Below are positions 1 to 12,800 of a stretch of 64,000 nt of DNA, one piece after another. A model generated the notes under the pieces. It made no database searches, was not told where the DNA came from, and saw only the letters and a program-made list of their open reading frames with translations. The first letter of the stretch is position 1; every line of letters begins with the position of its first letter. The stretch is taken from positions 58,656,581-58,720,580 of the forward strand of contig OW388297.1 in assembly GCA_936450465.1 (NCBI GenBank). The letters are read 5' to 3'. This stretch comes from Gibbula magus. Its lineage: Eukaryota; Mollusca; Gastropoda; Trochida; Trochidae. A program made the translations under genes and the position numbers.

Positions 1-1157
1 ACGGCAATACATACAGACACATGGCATAGCTCAGTCGGAAGCTGGGACATTGCTCTTTATATGAATCTATAAACCGAAGCTCTACATCTAACCGTTTCTG
101 AGTTACGGCATCTTAAACATTGACCTTTTCGAGGAAGCGACTGGCAGCACGCGTCGTCAAGAACGAAGATTTGGTCAAGATATAACAAGACCGAATGCAC
201 GCGTACATGCAAGAGGCATATTCTCAACCAGCCAGGACAGCGTAACGAGCAAATAAAGCTTGCTTGCTTCGCTGAGATGAGTTGAGTTGAGTTGGTTTAT
301 ATTTATTAGTAAAAAAACGCACATTTACTCATGTACCATGCGGCAGATTTCACTCGGCTGGGTGTGAAAGCTGCTTTAACGCAGCCTCTACTTCAACTGT
401 CGCACTTGTTCAACTTTTAAACATGCACCCTCTCTCATCTGGATAGGTCAGACATTGTGATAGAAAAAAACGTTGCCAAACTGCAAAGGAGAATGACACA
501 AACAACTTTTGCTGCATAAAACACCTGTCACCATCAACGTATCTCCTACGTTTTTGACTCAAAACTAACTGCATAGTGCCTTCTAAGGCCTCGCTCACGC
601 CTTCACTGACAAGGTTTCTCATTTCTTTATCATTTCACAATGTTAAAGATATTACAGATAAAAGAAATGGCCGGCTGAATCATGTTATTGTCGCTTGCGA
701 CTATATTACAAACCTTCCGTTAAAACCTATTGGAATGCACATACTTGTTGAAAAAGGCCTTAAGGCTTCAAAGTAGTCTTAATCTCTTTCTTTAGTGTTA
801 ATTCACTTAGTTTCGACGAATCCAACCCAAAAAACACAATATTTCGCGACCTAATTAAGGATTCAGCCATACTTGTTGAAAAAGGCCTTAAGGCTCCAAA
901 GTAGTCTAAATCTCTTTCTTAAGTGTTAATTCACTTAGTTTTGACGAATCCAACCCAAAACACACAGTATTTCGCGACCTAATTAAGGATTCAGCCATAC
1001 TTGTTGAAAAAGGCCTTAAGGCTCCAAAGTAGTCTAAATCTCTTTCTTAAGTGTTAATTCACTTAGTTTTGACGAATCCAACCCAAAACACACAGTATTT
1101 CGCGACCTAATTAAGGATTCAGCCCTTTGGGGCTAAATCCTTATTGTTATTGGCGTG

Positions 1158-1208
<51 letters not shown>

Positions 1209-2711
1209 TCAAGATTTTTGTGTACACGACTTCTACAAGAAGGATTGCAGCTATTACAACCAAACTTTACAGGCTGATAGCCCTAACTATGTAGTTATAC
1301 CGCGAAGCTTTTGGGCCCAATTGGTTCAGCCATTTAGGGTCAGGTTCGAATCTAAAAGTCAATTTTTAACATGGGAAAAAACTGAAAATTTCAGCTAGAG
1401 ACTTGCAACTTTTTTTAAAAGATGCGCAATAACCACGCGAGGAAAAAAGTCAATCATGACGAATCTGTATGTGACGTGGTTTCGCCGCCATCTTGAATTT
1501 GGTGAACTTTGGCGGTTTTGAGGGTACGCGTCTTCAAAAATCTTCTCCTAAATAACGGCAATACATACAGACACATGGCATAGCTCAGTCGGAAGCTGGG
1601 ACATTGCTCTTTATATGAATCTATAAACCGAAGCTCTACATCTAACCGTTTCTGAGTTACGGCATCTTAAACATTGACCTTTTCGAGGAAGCGACTGGCA
1701 GCACGCGTCGTCAAGAACGAAGATTTGGTCAAGATATAACAAGACCGAATGCACGCGTACATGCAAGAGGCATATTCTCAACCAGCCAGGACAGCGTAAC
1801 GAGCAAATAAAGCTTGCTTGCTTCGCTGAGATGAGTTGAGTTGAGTTGGTTTATATTTATTAGTAAAAAAACGCACATTTACTCATGTACCATGCGGCAG
1901 ATTTCACTCGGCTGGGTGTGAAAGCTGCTTTAACGCAGCCTCTACTTCAACTGTCGCACTTGTTCAACTTTTAAACATGCACCCTCTCTCATCTGGATAG
2001 GTCAGACATTGTGATAGAAAAAAACGTTGCCAAACTGCAAAGGAGAATGACACAAACAACTTTTGCTGCATAAAACACCTGTCACCATCAACGTATCTCC
2101 TACGTTTTTGACTCAAAACTAACTGCATAGTGCCTTCTAAGGCCTCGCTCACGCCTTCACTGACAAGGTTTCTCATTTCTTTATCATTTCACAATGTTAA
2201 AGATATTACAGATAAAAGAAATGGCCGGCTGAATCATGTTATTGTCGCTTGCGACTATATTACAAACCTTCCGTTAAAACCTATTGGAATGCACATACTT
2301 GTTGAAAAAGGCCTTAAGGCTTCAAAGTAGTCTTAATCTCTTTCTTTAGTGTTAATTCACTTAGTTTCGACGAATCCAACCCAAAAAACACAATATTTCG
2401 CGACCTAATTAAGGATTCAGCCATACTTGTTGAAAAAGGCCTTAAGGCTCCAAAGTAGTCTAAATCTCTTTCTTAAGTGTTAATTCACTTAGTTTTGACG
2501 AATCCAACCCAAAACACACAGTATTTCGCGACCTAATTAAGGATTCAGCCATACTTGTTGAAAAAGGCCTTAAGGCTCCAAAGTAGTCTAAATCTCTTTC
2601 TTAAGTGTTAATTCACTTAGTTTTGACGAATCCAACCCAAAACACACAGTATTTCGCGACCTAATTAAGGATTCAGCCCTTTGGGGCTAAATCCTTATTG
2701 TTATTGGCGTG

Positions 2712-2768
<57 letters not shown>

Positions 2769-3829
2769 TCAAGATTTTTGTGTACACGACTTCTACAAGA
2801 AGGATTGCAGCTATTACAACCAAACTTTACAGGCTGATAGCCCTAACTATGTAGTTATACCGCGAAGCTTTTGGGCCCAATTGGTTCAGCCATTTAGGGT
2901 CAGGTTCGAATCTAAAAGTCAATTTTTAACATGGGAAAAAACTGAAAATTTCAGCTAGAGACTTGCAACTTTTTTTAAAAGATGCGCAATAACCACGCGA
3001 GGAAAAAAGTCAATCATGACGAATCTGTATGTGACGTGGTTTCGCCGCCATCTTGAATTTGGTGAACTTTGGCGGTTTTGAGGGTACGCGTCTTCAAAAA
3101 TCTTCTCCTAAATAACGGCAATACATACAGACACATGGCATAGCTCAGTCGGAAGCTGGGACATTGCTCTTTATATGAATCTATAAACCGAAGCTCTACA
3201 TCTAACCGTTTCTGAGTTACGGCATCTTAAACATTGACCTTTTCGAGGAAGCGACTGGCAGCACGCGTCGTCAAGAACGAAGATTTGGTCAAGATATAAC
3301 AAGACCGAATGCACGCGTACATGCAAGAGGCATATTCTCAACCAGCCAGGACAGCGTAACGAGCAAATAAAGCTTGCTTGCTTCGCTGAGATGAGTTGAG
3401 TTGAGTTGGTTTATATTTATTAGTAAAAAAACGCACATTTACTCATGTACCATGCGGCAGATTTCACTCGGCTGGGTGTGAAAGCTGCTTTAACGCAGCC
3501 TCTACTTCAACTGTCGCACTTGTTCAACTTTTAAACATGCACCCTCTCTCATCTGGATAGGTCAGACATTGTGATAGAAAAAAACGTTGCCAAACTGCAA
3601 AGGAGAATGACACAAACAACTTTTGCTGCATAAAACACCTGTCACCATCAACGTATCTCCTACGTTTTTGACTCAAAACTAACTGCATAGTGCCTTCTAA
3701 GGCCTCGCTCACGCCTTCACTGACAAGGTTTCTCATTTCTTTATCATTTCACAATGTTAAAGATATTACAGATAAAAGAAATGGCCGGCTGAATCATGTT
3801 ATTGTCGCTTGCGACTATATTTATTATTA
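1..3829. repeat. 1.55-kb tandem repeat, about 2.5 copies
   Basis: Copy 1 begins at 1, copy 2 at 1555 and copy 3 at 3115. The first two periods are 1554 and 1560 bp, and the 6-bp difference is two extra ATT triplets in the microsatellite of copy 2 (about 2711-2767, against 1159-1207 in copy 1). Apart from this the copies look identical, so the duplication is recent or homogenised. Copy 3 stops at about 3820, where it joins the next repeat family at a TTATT sequence. Near its end the unit carries a module (about 1368-1500) related to a module of the 1.2-kb family, so the two families share ancestry. The short open frames in it recur in each copy and show no protein-like features. Confidence 0.95.
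740..1123. repeat. 128-bp subrepeat, three copies
   Basis: Three direct copies start at 740, 868 and 996, each running from CATACTTGTTGAAAAAGG to GGATTCAGC. Copies 2 and 3 are nearly identical and copy 1 differs at a few bases. The same triplet recurs at about 2294-2677 in the second 1.55-kb unit. Each copy holds the short palindrome AAGGCCTT. No coding role is visible. Confidence 0.93.
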
Positions 3830-5025
3830 TTTTCGGTAATTTTGTGTCACCTGTACCTCTTAAACTGCTTATGCTACTTACATGAAACTTTCTGGAGTGA
3901 TAGCCTTTGGTCTGAAAGGTGTACAATTGACAATTAAATCTGACTTCCGGCTGCTGTTTTTGTGTTACAGCCCCTTTAAATTTCAATTTTTAACATGGGA
4001 TTTTTTTTCAAAATGCACTTAAAGACTTGCAAATTGTTTTGGAAGATGCGCATTTATCCTCTTAGCAAAAAAGTAAATCACGAGAAAGTCGTATGTAACA
4101 TGACTTAGACGCCATTTCGATTTTAGTGCATTTTTTTGCATTTTCAGCCTTTCCGACACTACCGATCTTAAAAAATCTTCTCCTCTGAACATACTGGTGG
4201 TACAGAGCTGAAACTTTCACAGAATGTAGCTGATGCATTGTAGTAAAAACGATACCTATATAGAAAATGGAAACCTTAAAACTAATTTCACAGTGCCCAT
4301 TCAAATTTGTCTGAAAATCGAAAACTTTGAAAATAAGCAAACTTCAAGGGCAGATAACTCGATTACCTAATAAGTGAACTTTATCAGTTTTTCAGGTAAG
4401 GAAGACACATATGTCATGTACAGGAATCTATCATTAAAATGTTTGCGTAAAGTCATTCTTTGTCTGTAGAAATGTCGAAAAAGTGTCACTTTTCAAAATT
4501 TTATTTTTTAACATGGGAAAAATTTTCAAAAGGGAGTTAGGAATTTGAAACTTTGTGCAAACGATAGCTTATGTCCTTGTGACAAAAAAAGTAAATCATG
4601 AAGAGATCGTAGGTCACGTGGTTTCTATATTATAAAGCATTTCCTTTGCTTCCCTTCGAAGGTCTGCTTTTGGCGGCATGCTCCTTGGCAAGAGGTTGCG
4701 GGAACCTTGCATCTTTTCACTATTTTCATTGTATCTTTTCTAAATATCAACTTAGAGACTTGCAACTTGTTTTAAAAGATACACAATGACCTTGCCTACA
4801 AATCAATAAAGCTTATAATATTCTTAGCAGGGGTAAACATTTTATATTTCAACATTTCCATCGTTCTTCAGCCTGGTCTGCTTTTGGTGACATGCACCTT
4901 GGCAGGAGCTAGCGGAAAGCTCTGATCTCTTCAACATTATGTAAAACGTGGACAAGAAGGAAAGATTGCTTTGGCTACAATGCAGCAGTCTGAAGACCGT
5001 CAGTACTGCCATGGCAGTCCTAGTT

Positions 5026-5245
5026 AGGTCTTCAGACTTTAGTCTGAAAGACCTATTGTTATTATCCGATTTTCCTTATTAGGTCTTCAGACTTTAGTCT
5101 GAAAGACCTATTGTTATTATCCGATTTTCCTTATTAGGTCTTCAGACTTTAGTCTGAAAGACCTATTGTTATTATCCGATTTTCCTTATTAGGTCTTCAG
5201 ACTTTAGTCTGAAAGACCTATTGTTATTACCCGAGTTTTCCTTAT
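5026..5245. repeat. 55-bp head repeat, four tandem copies with a palindrome
   Basis: Copies start at 5026, 5081, 5136 and 5191. Each opens with a near-perfect hairpin, AGGTCTTCAGACT then TT then AGTCTGAAAGACCT, followed by ATTGTTATT. Single copies head other units at 9254, 10899, 12168 and 15856. The arms match the 3' subterminal motif of the 1.2-kb unit in inverted orientation, so this is probably the 5' terminal region of that element, locally amplified. Confidence 0.85.
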
Positions 5246-6833
5246 TATTATTATTATAATACTACTTTTTATTTGTGTTAATTTTGTGGCGACTGTACAG
5301 CCTAAAACACTTATGCTAATTACATGACACTTTCAGGCATGATAGCCTCTGAGCTGAATGCTGTACAATTGAAAACAAATCCTGACTACCACCTTCGGTT
5401 TGTGTGTTACAGCCCCTTTAAATTTCAATTTTTAACATGGGAATTTTTTTCAAAATGCACTTAGAGACTTGCAACTTTTTGCAAAAGATGCACAATCATC
5501 TTCTTAGCAAAAAAGTAAATCACGAGAAAGTCGTACGTCACATGACTTAGACGCCATTTTGATTTTAGTGCATTTTTTTAGCATTTTCAGCCTTTCCGAC
5601 ACTACCGATCTTAAAAAATCTTCTCCTCTGAACATACTAGTACTACAGAGCTGAAACTTTTACAGAATGTAGCTGATACATTGTACTAAAAACGATATGA
5701 AACAGAATTTGCAAAATCGATCTAATCATTTCACAGTGCCCATTCAAATATGTCTGAAAATGAAAAAAAGTGAAAAAAGGCAAACTTCAAGGGCAGATAA
5801 CTCAAACATCTAGGACGGGGACTTTATGATTTTTTCAGGGAAGGAAGATACATATGTCATGTACAAGAATCAAAAGTGAAATAGCATGCGTACAGTCATT
5901 TCCGGTCTGTAGAAATGTCGAAAAATTGTCATTTTTCGAAATTTAAATTTTTAACATGGGCAAAATTTTCAAAATAGAACTAGCGACTTGCAACTTAGTT
6001 TAAACTATAGCTTGTGTTCTTGTGACAAAAAGAGTAAATCATGACGAAATCGTAGGTCACGTGGTTTCTATATTATAATGCATTTCCTTTTTTTTCCTTC
6101 GAAGGTCTGCTTTTGGCGGCATATGCTCTTTGGCAAGAGTTTGGGAGAACCTTGCATCTTTTCACTATTTTCATTGTATCTTTTCTAAATATCAACTTAG
6201 AGACTGACAACTTGTTTAAAAAGATGCACAATAACCTTGCCTGCAAATACATACAGCTTATAATATTCGTAGTAGGGGTAAAATTTTTATTATTCAACAT
6301 TTTCATCGTTCTACAGCCTGGTCTGCTTTTGGCGACATGCACCTTGTCAGGAGATAGCGGAAATCTCTGATCTCTTCAACATTATGTTAAACGTGGACAA
6401 GAAGGAAAGATTGCTCGTAGGTCACGTGGTTTCTATATTATAATGCATTTCCTTTTTTTTCCTTCGAAGGTCTGCTTTTGGCGGCATATGCTCTTTGGCA
6501 AGAGTTTGGGAGAACCTTGCATCTTTTCACTATTTTCATTGTATCTTTTCTAAATATCAACTTAGAGACTGACAACTTGTTTAAAAAGATGCACAATAAC
6601 CTTGCCTGCAAATACATACAGCTTATAATATTCGTAGTAGGGGTAAAATTTTTATTATTCAACATTTTCATCGTTCTACAGCCTGGTCTGCTTTTGGCGA
6701 CATGCACCTTGTCAGGAGATAGCGGAAATCTCTGATCTCTTCAACATTATGTTAAACGTGGACAAGAAGGAAAGATTGCTCTGGCTACAATGCAGCAGTC
6801 TGAAGACCGTCAGTACTGCCATGGCAGTCCTAG
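5191..6833. repeat. 1.64-kb unit nearly identical to 9254-10896
   Basis: This unit and the one at 9254-10896 look identical by eye along their whole length, including an internal 365-bp direct duplication (6055-6419 with 6420-6784; 10118-10482 with 10483-10847). Other units of the array are clearly diverged from it. A whole long unit has therefore been copied over about 4 kb, through unequal exchange or re-insertion. The matching open frames at 6073-6342, 6438-6707, 10136-10405 and 10501-10770 are duplicates of non-coding sequence. Confidence 0.85.
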
Positions 6834-9800
6834 TTATTATTATTATTATTTGTACCGATTTTGTGGCAGCTGCACAGCCTAAACTACTTACGCCAATTCC
6901 ATGACACTTTCAGAGATCATAGGCTCTGGGCTGAAGTTGATACAGAAGAAAACAAATCATAATTTCCGGCTTCCGTTCTTGTGCTACAGGCCCTTTAACT
7001 TTCGATTTTTAACATGGGATTTTTTTTCAAAATGCACTTAGAGACTTGCAACTTTTTGCAAAAGATGCACAATCATCTTTCAAGCAAAAGAGTAAATCAT
7101 GAAAAAGTCGTACGTCACGTGACTTAGACGCCATTTTGATTTTAGTGCATATTTGTGCATTTTCAGCCTTTCCGACACTACCGATCTTAAAAAATCTTCT
7201 CCTCTGAACATACTGGTACTACAAAGCCGAAACTTTTACAGAATGTAGCTGATGCATTGTATTTCAAACGATACGAGCCAGATTTTGCAAAATCGATCTA
7301 TTTATTTCACAGTGCCCATTCAAAAATGTCTGAAAATGAAAAAAAGTTAAAAAGTGCAAACTTCAAGGCCAGATTACTCAGACATTTAAGACGGGAACTT
7401 TATGATTCTTTCAGGGATTGAAGATACATATGTCGTGTACAAGAATCAATAATAAAATAGCATGCGTACAGTCATTTCCGGTCTGTAGAAATGTCAAAAA
7501 ATCGTCATTTTTCACAAAATATATTTTTAACATGGGCAAAATTTTCAAAATAGAACTAGCGACTTGCAATTTTGTTCAAACGATAGCTTATGTCCTTGTG
7601 ACAAAAAAAGTAAATCATGACGAAATCGTAGGTCACGTGGTTTCTATAGTATAACGCATTTCCTTTGTTTCCCTTCGAAGGTCTGCTTTTGGCGGCATGC
7701 TCCTTGGCAAGAGGTTGCAGGAACCTTGCATCTTTTCACTATTTTCAATGTATCTTTTCTAAATATCCATTTAGAGACTTGCAACTTGTTTTAAAAGATA
7801 CACAATGACCTTGCCTACACATAAATAAAGCTTATAATATTCTTTGCAGGGGTAACATTTTTATTTTTCAACATTTCCATCGTTCTACAGCCTGGTCTGC
7901 TTTTTGCGACATGCACCTTGTCAGGAGCTAGCGGAAATATCTGATCTCTTCAACATTATGTAAAACGTGGACTAGAAGGAAAGATTGCTCTGGCTACAAT
8001 GCAGCAGTCTGAAGACCGTCAGTACTGCCCTGGCAGTCCTAGTTATTATTATTATTATTTGTACCGATTTTGTGGCAGCTGCACATCGTAAACTAATTAC
8101 GCCAATTCCATGACAATTTCAGAGATAATAGGCTCTGGGCTGAAGTTGATACAGAAGAAAACAAATCCTAATTTCCGGCTTCCGTTTTTGTGCTACAGGC
8201 CCTTTAACTTTCGATTTTTAACATTGGAATTTTTTTCAAAATGCACTTAGAGACTTGCAACTTTTTTCAAAAGATGCACAATCATCTTCCAAGCAAAAAA
8301 GAAAATCATGAGAAAGTCGTACGTCACATGACTAAGACGCCATTTTGATTTTAGTGCATTTTTTTGCATTTTCAGCCTTTCCGACACTACCTATCTTCAA
8401 AAATCTTCTCCTCTGAACATACTGGTACTACAGAGCTGAAACTTTCACAGAATGTAGCTGATGTATTGTACTAAAAACGATACGAGACAGATTTTGCAAA
8501 ATCGATCTATTTATTTCACAGTGCCCATTCAAAAATGTCTGAAAATTAAAAAAAGTTAAAAAGTGCAAACTTCAAGGGCAGATTACTCAGACATTTAAGA
8601 CGGGAACTTTATGATTCTTTCAGGGATCGAAGATACATATGTCATGTACAAGAATCAATAATAAAATAGCATGCGTACAGTCATTTCCGGTCTGTAGAAA
8701 TGTCGAAAAATCGTCATTTTTCACAAAATATATTTTTAACATGGGCAAAATTTTCAAAATAGAACTAGCGACTTGCAATTTTGTTCAAACGATAGCTTAT
8801 GTCCTTGTGACAAAAAAAGTAAATCATGACGAAATCGTAGGTCACGTGATTTCTATAGTATAACGCATTTCCTTTGTTTCCCTTCGAAGGTCTGCTTTTG
8901 GCGGCATGCTCCTTGGCAAGAGGTTGCAGGAACCTTGCATCTTTTCACTATTTTCATTGTATCTTTTCTAAATATCAACTTAGAGACTTGCAACTTGTTT
9001 TAAAAGATACACAATGACCTTGCCTACAAATAAATAAAGCTTATAATATTCTTTGCAGGGGTAACATTTTTATTTTTCAACATTTCCATCGTTCTACAGC
9101 CTGGTCTGCTTTTGGCGACATGCACCTTGTCAGGAGCTAGCGGAAATATCTGATCTCTTCAACATTATATAAAACGTGGCCTAGAAGGAAAGATTGCTCT
9201 GGCTACAATGCAGCAGTCTGAAGACCGTCAGTACTGCCATGGCAGTCCTAGTTAGGTCTTCAGACTTTAGTCTGAAAGACCTATTGTTATTACCCGAGTT
9301 TTCCTTATTATTATTATTATAATACTACTTTTTATTTGTGTTAATTTTGTGGCGACTGTACAGCCTAAAACACTTATGCTAATTACATGACACTTTCAGG
9401 CATGATAGCCTCTGAGCTGAATGCTGTACAATTGAAAACAAATCCTGACTACCACCTTCGGTTTGTGTGTTACAGCCCCTTTAAATTTCAATTTTTAACA
9501 TGGGAATTTTTTTCAAAATGCACTTAGAGACTTGCAACTTTTTGCAAAAGATGCACAATCATCTTCTTAGCAAAAAAGTAAATCACGAGAAAGTCGTACG
9601 TCACATGACTTAGACGCCATTTTGATTTTAGTGCATTTTTTTAGCATTTTCAGCCTTTCCGACACTACCGATCTTAAAAAATCTTCTCCTCTGAACATAC
9701 TAGTACTACAGAGCTGAAACTTTTACAGAATGTAGCTGATACATTGTACTAAAAACGATATGAAACAGAATTTGCAAAATCGATCTAATCATTTCACAGT

Positions 9801-12800
9801 GCCCATTCAAATATGTCTGAAAATGAAAAAAAGTGAAAAAAGGCAAACTTCAAGGGCAGATAACTCAAACATCTAGGACGGGGACTTTATGATTTTTTCA
9901 GGGAAGGAAGATACATATGTCATGTACAAGAATCAAAAGTGAAATAGCATGCGTACAGTCATTTCCGGTCTGTAGAAATGTCGAAAAATTGTCATTTTTC
10001 GAAATTTAAATTTTTAACATGGGCAAAATTTTCAAAATAGAACTAGCGACTTGCAACTTAGTTTAAACTATAGCTTGTGTTCTTGTGACAAAAAGAGTAA
10101 ATCATGACGAAATCGTAGGTCACGTGGTTTCTATATTATAATGCATTTCCTTTTTTTTCCTTCGAAGGTCTGCTTTTGGCGGCATATGCTCTTTGGCAAG
10201 AGTTTGGGAGAACCTTGCATCTTTTCACTATTTTCATTGTATCTTTTCTAAATATCAACTTAGAGACTGACAACTTGTTTAAAAAGATGCACAATAACCT
10301 TGCCTGCAAATACATACAGCTTATAATATTCGTAGTAGGGGTAAAATTTTTATTATTCAACATTTTCATCGTTCTACAGCCTGGTCTGCTTTTGGCGACA
10401 TGCACCTTGTCAGGAGATAGCGGAAATCTCTGATCTCTTCAACATTATGTTAAACGTGGACAAGAAGGAAAGATTGCTCGTAGGTCACGTGGTTTCTATA
10501 TTATAATGCATTTCCTTTTTTTTCCTTCGAAGGTCTGCTTTTGGCGGCATATGCTCTTTGGCAAGAGTTTGGGAGAACCTTGCATCTTTTCACTATTTTC
10601 ATTGTATCTTTTCTAAATATCAACTTAGAGACTGACAACTTGTTTAAAAAGATGCACAATAACCTTGCCTGCAAATACATACAGCTTATAATATTCGTAG
10701 TAGGGGTAAAATTTTTATTATTCAACATTTTCATCGTTCTACAGCCTGGTCTGCTTTTGGCGACATGCACCTTGTCAGGAGATAGCGGAAATCTCTGATC
10801 TCTTCAACATTATGTTAAACGTGGACAAGAAGGAAAGATTGCTCTGGCTACAATGCAGCAGTCTGAAGACCGTCAGTACTGCCATGGCAGTCCTAGTTAG
10901 GTCTTCAGACTTTAGTCTGAAAGACCTATTGTTATTATCCGATTTTCCTTATTATTATTATTATTATTATTATTTTCGGTAATTTTGTGTCAACTGTGCA
11001 GTCTAAACTACGTATGCTTATTACATGAAACTTTCAGGGGTAATAGCCTTTGGTCTGAAATTGATACATATCACAAAAAATCCTGACTTCCGGCTTCCTT
11101 TATTGTGCTACAGCCCCTTTAAATTTCGATTTTTAACATGGCAATTTTTTTCAAAATGCACTTAGAGGCTTGCAACTTTTTGCAAAAGATGCATAATCAT
11201 CTTCCAAGCAAAAAAGTAAATCATGAAAAAGTCGTACGTCACTTAATTTAGACGCCATTTGGATTTAAGTGCATTTTTTGGCATTTTCAGCTTTCCGACA
11301 CTGCCGATCTTAAAAAATCTTCTTCTCTGAACATACTGGTACTACAGAGCTGAAACTTTCACAGAACGTAGCTGATGCATTGTACTGAAAACGTATCGAA
11401 ACAGAAATTGCGATTTGTTTTTACTTTTTGGACAGTGCCCATTCAAATTTGTCCGAAAATTGAAAAACATGAAACATCGCAAACTTCAAGGTCAGATAAC
11501 TCGAATACCTACCAAGGGAACTTTATCAGTTTTTCAGGTCAGGAGGACACATATGCCATGTACAGGTATCAGTAATAAAAGTGCTTGCGTACAGTCATTC
11601 TTTGTCTGTAGAAATGTCGTAAAATCGTCATTTTTCACAATTTAAAATTTTAACATGGGCTAAATTTTCAAAATACAACTAGAGACTTGCAACTTAGTTT
11701 AAACGATAGCTAATGTCCTTGTGACCAAAAAAGTAAATCAAGACGAAATCGTAGGTCACGTGGTTTCTATAGTATAATGCATTTCCTTTGTTTCCCTTCG
11801 AAGGTCTGCTTTTGGCGGCATGCTCCTTGGCAAGAGGTTGCGGGAACCTTGCATCTTTTCACTATTTTTATTGTATCTTTTCTAAATATCCACTTAGAGA
11901 CTTGCAACTTGTTTTAAAAGATGCACAATAACCTTGCCTGCAAATAAATAAAGCTTATAGTATTCGTAGCAGGGATAAAATTTGTATAATTCAACATTTC
12001 CATCGTTCTACAGCCTGGTCTGCTTTTGGCGACATGCACCTTGTCAGGAGCTAGCGGAAAGCTCTGATCTCTTCAACATTATGTAGAACGTGGACAAGAA
12101 GGAAATATTGCTCTGGCTACAATGCAGCAGTCTGAAGACCGTCAGTACTGCCCTGGCAGTCCTAGTTAGGTCTTCAGACTTTAGTCTGAAAGACCTATTG
12201 TTATTATCCGATTTTCCTTATTATTATTATTATTATTATACTTATTATTATTTGTACCGATTTTGTGGCAGCTGCACAGCCTAAACAACTTACGCCAATT
12301 CCATGACACTTTCAGAGATGATAGGCTCTGGGCTGAAATTGATACAGAAGAAAACAAATCCTGACTTCCGGCTTTTGTTTGTGTGCTACAGCCCCTTTAA
12401 ATTTCGATTTTTAACATAGGACTTTTTTTCAAAATGCACTTAGAGACTTGCAACTTTTTGCAAAAGATGCACAATCATCTTCCAAGCAAAAAAGTAAATC
12501 ATGAGAAAGTCGTACATCACATGACTAAGACGCCATTTTGATTTAAGTGCATTTTTTTGCATTTTCAGCCTTTCCGACACTGCCTATCTTCAAAAATCTT
12601 CTCCTCTGAACATACTGTTACTACAGAGCTGAAACTTTTACAGAATGTAGCTGATGCATTGTACTTCAAACGATACGAGCCAGATTTTGCAAAATCGATC
12701 TATTTATTTCACAGTGCCCATTCAAAAATGTCTGAAAATGAAAAAAAGTTCAAAAGTGCAAACTTCAAGGGCAGATTACTCAGACATTTAAGACGGGAAC

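Noticed and set aside
1144..1398. Leucine-rich frame resembling a signal or membrane segment, also at 2698-2958
   Set aside because: The leucines come from an ATT microsatellite within a tandem repeat; no ATG context or conserved part.
6073..6735. Duplicate frames of 85-89 codons on both strands, also at 10136-10798
   Set aside because: They recur because the underlying non-coding 365-bp segment is duplicated; other array units have stops at the same places.
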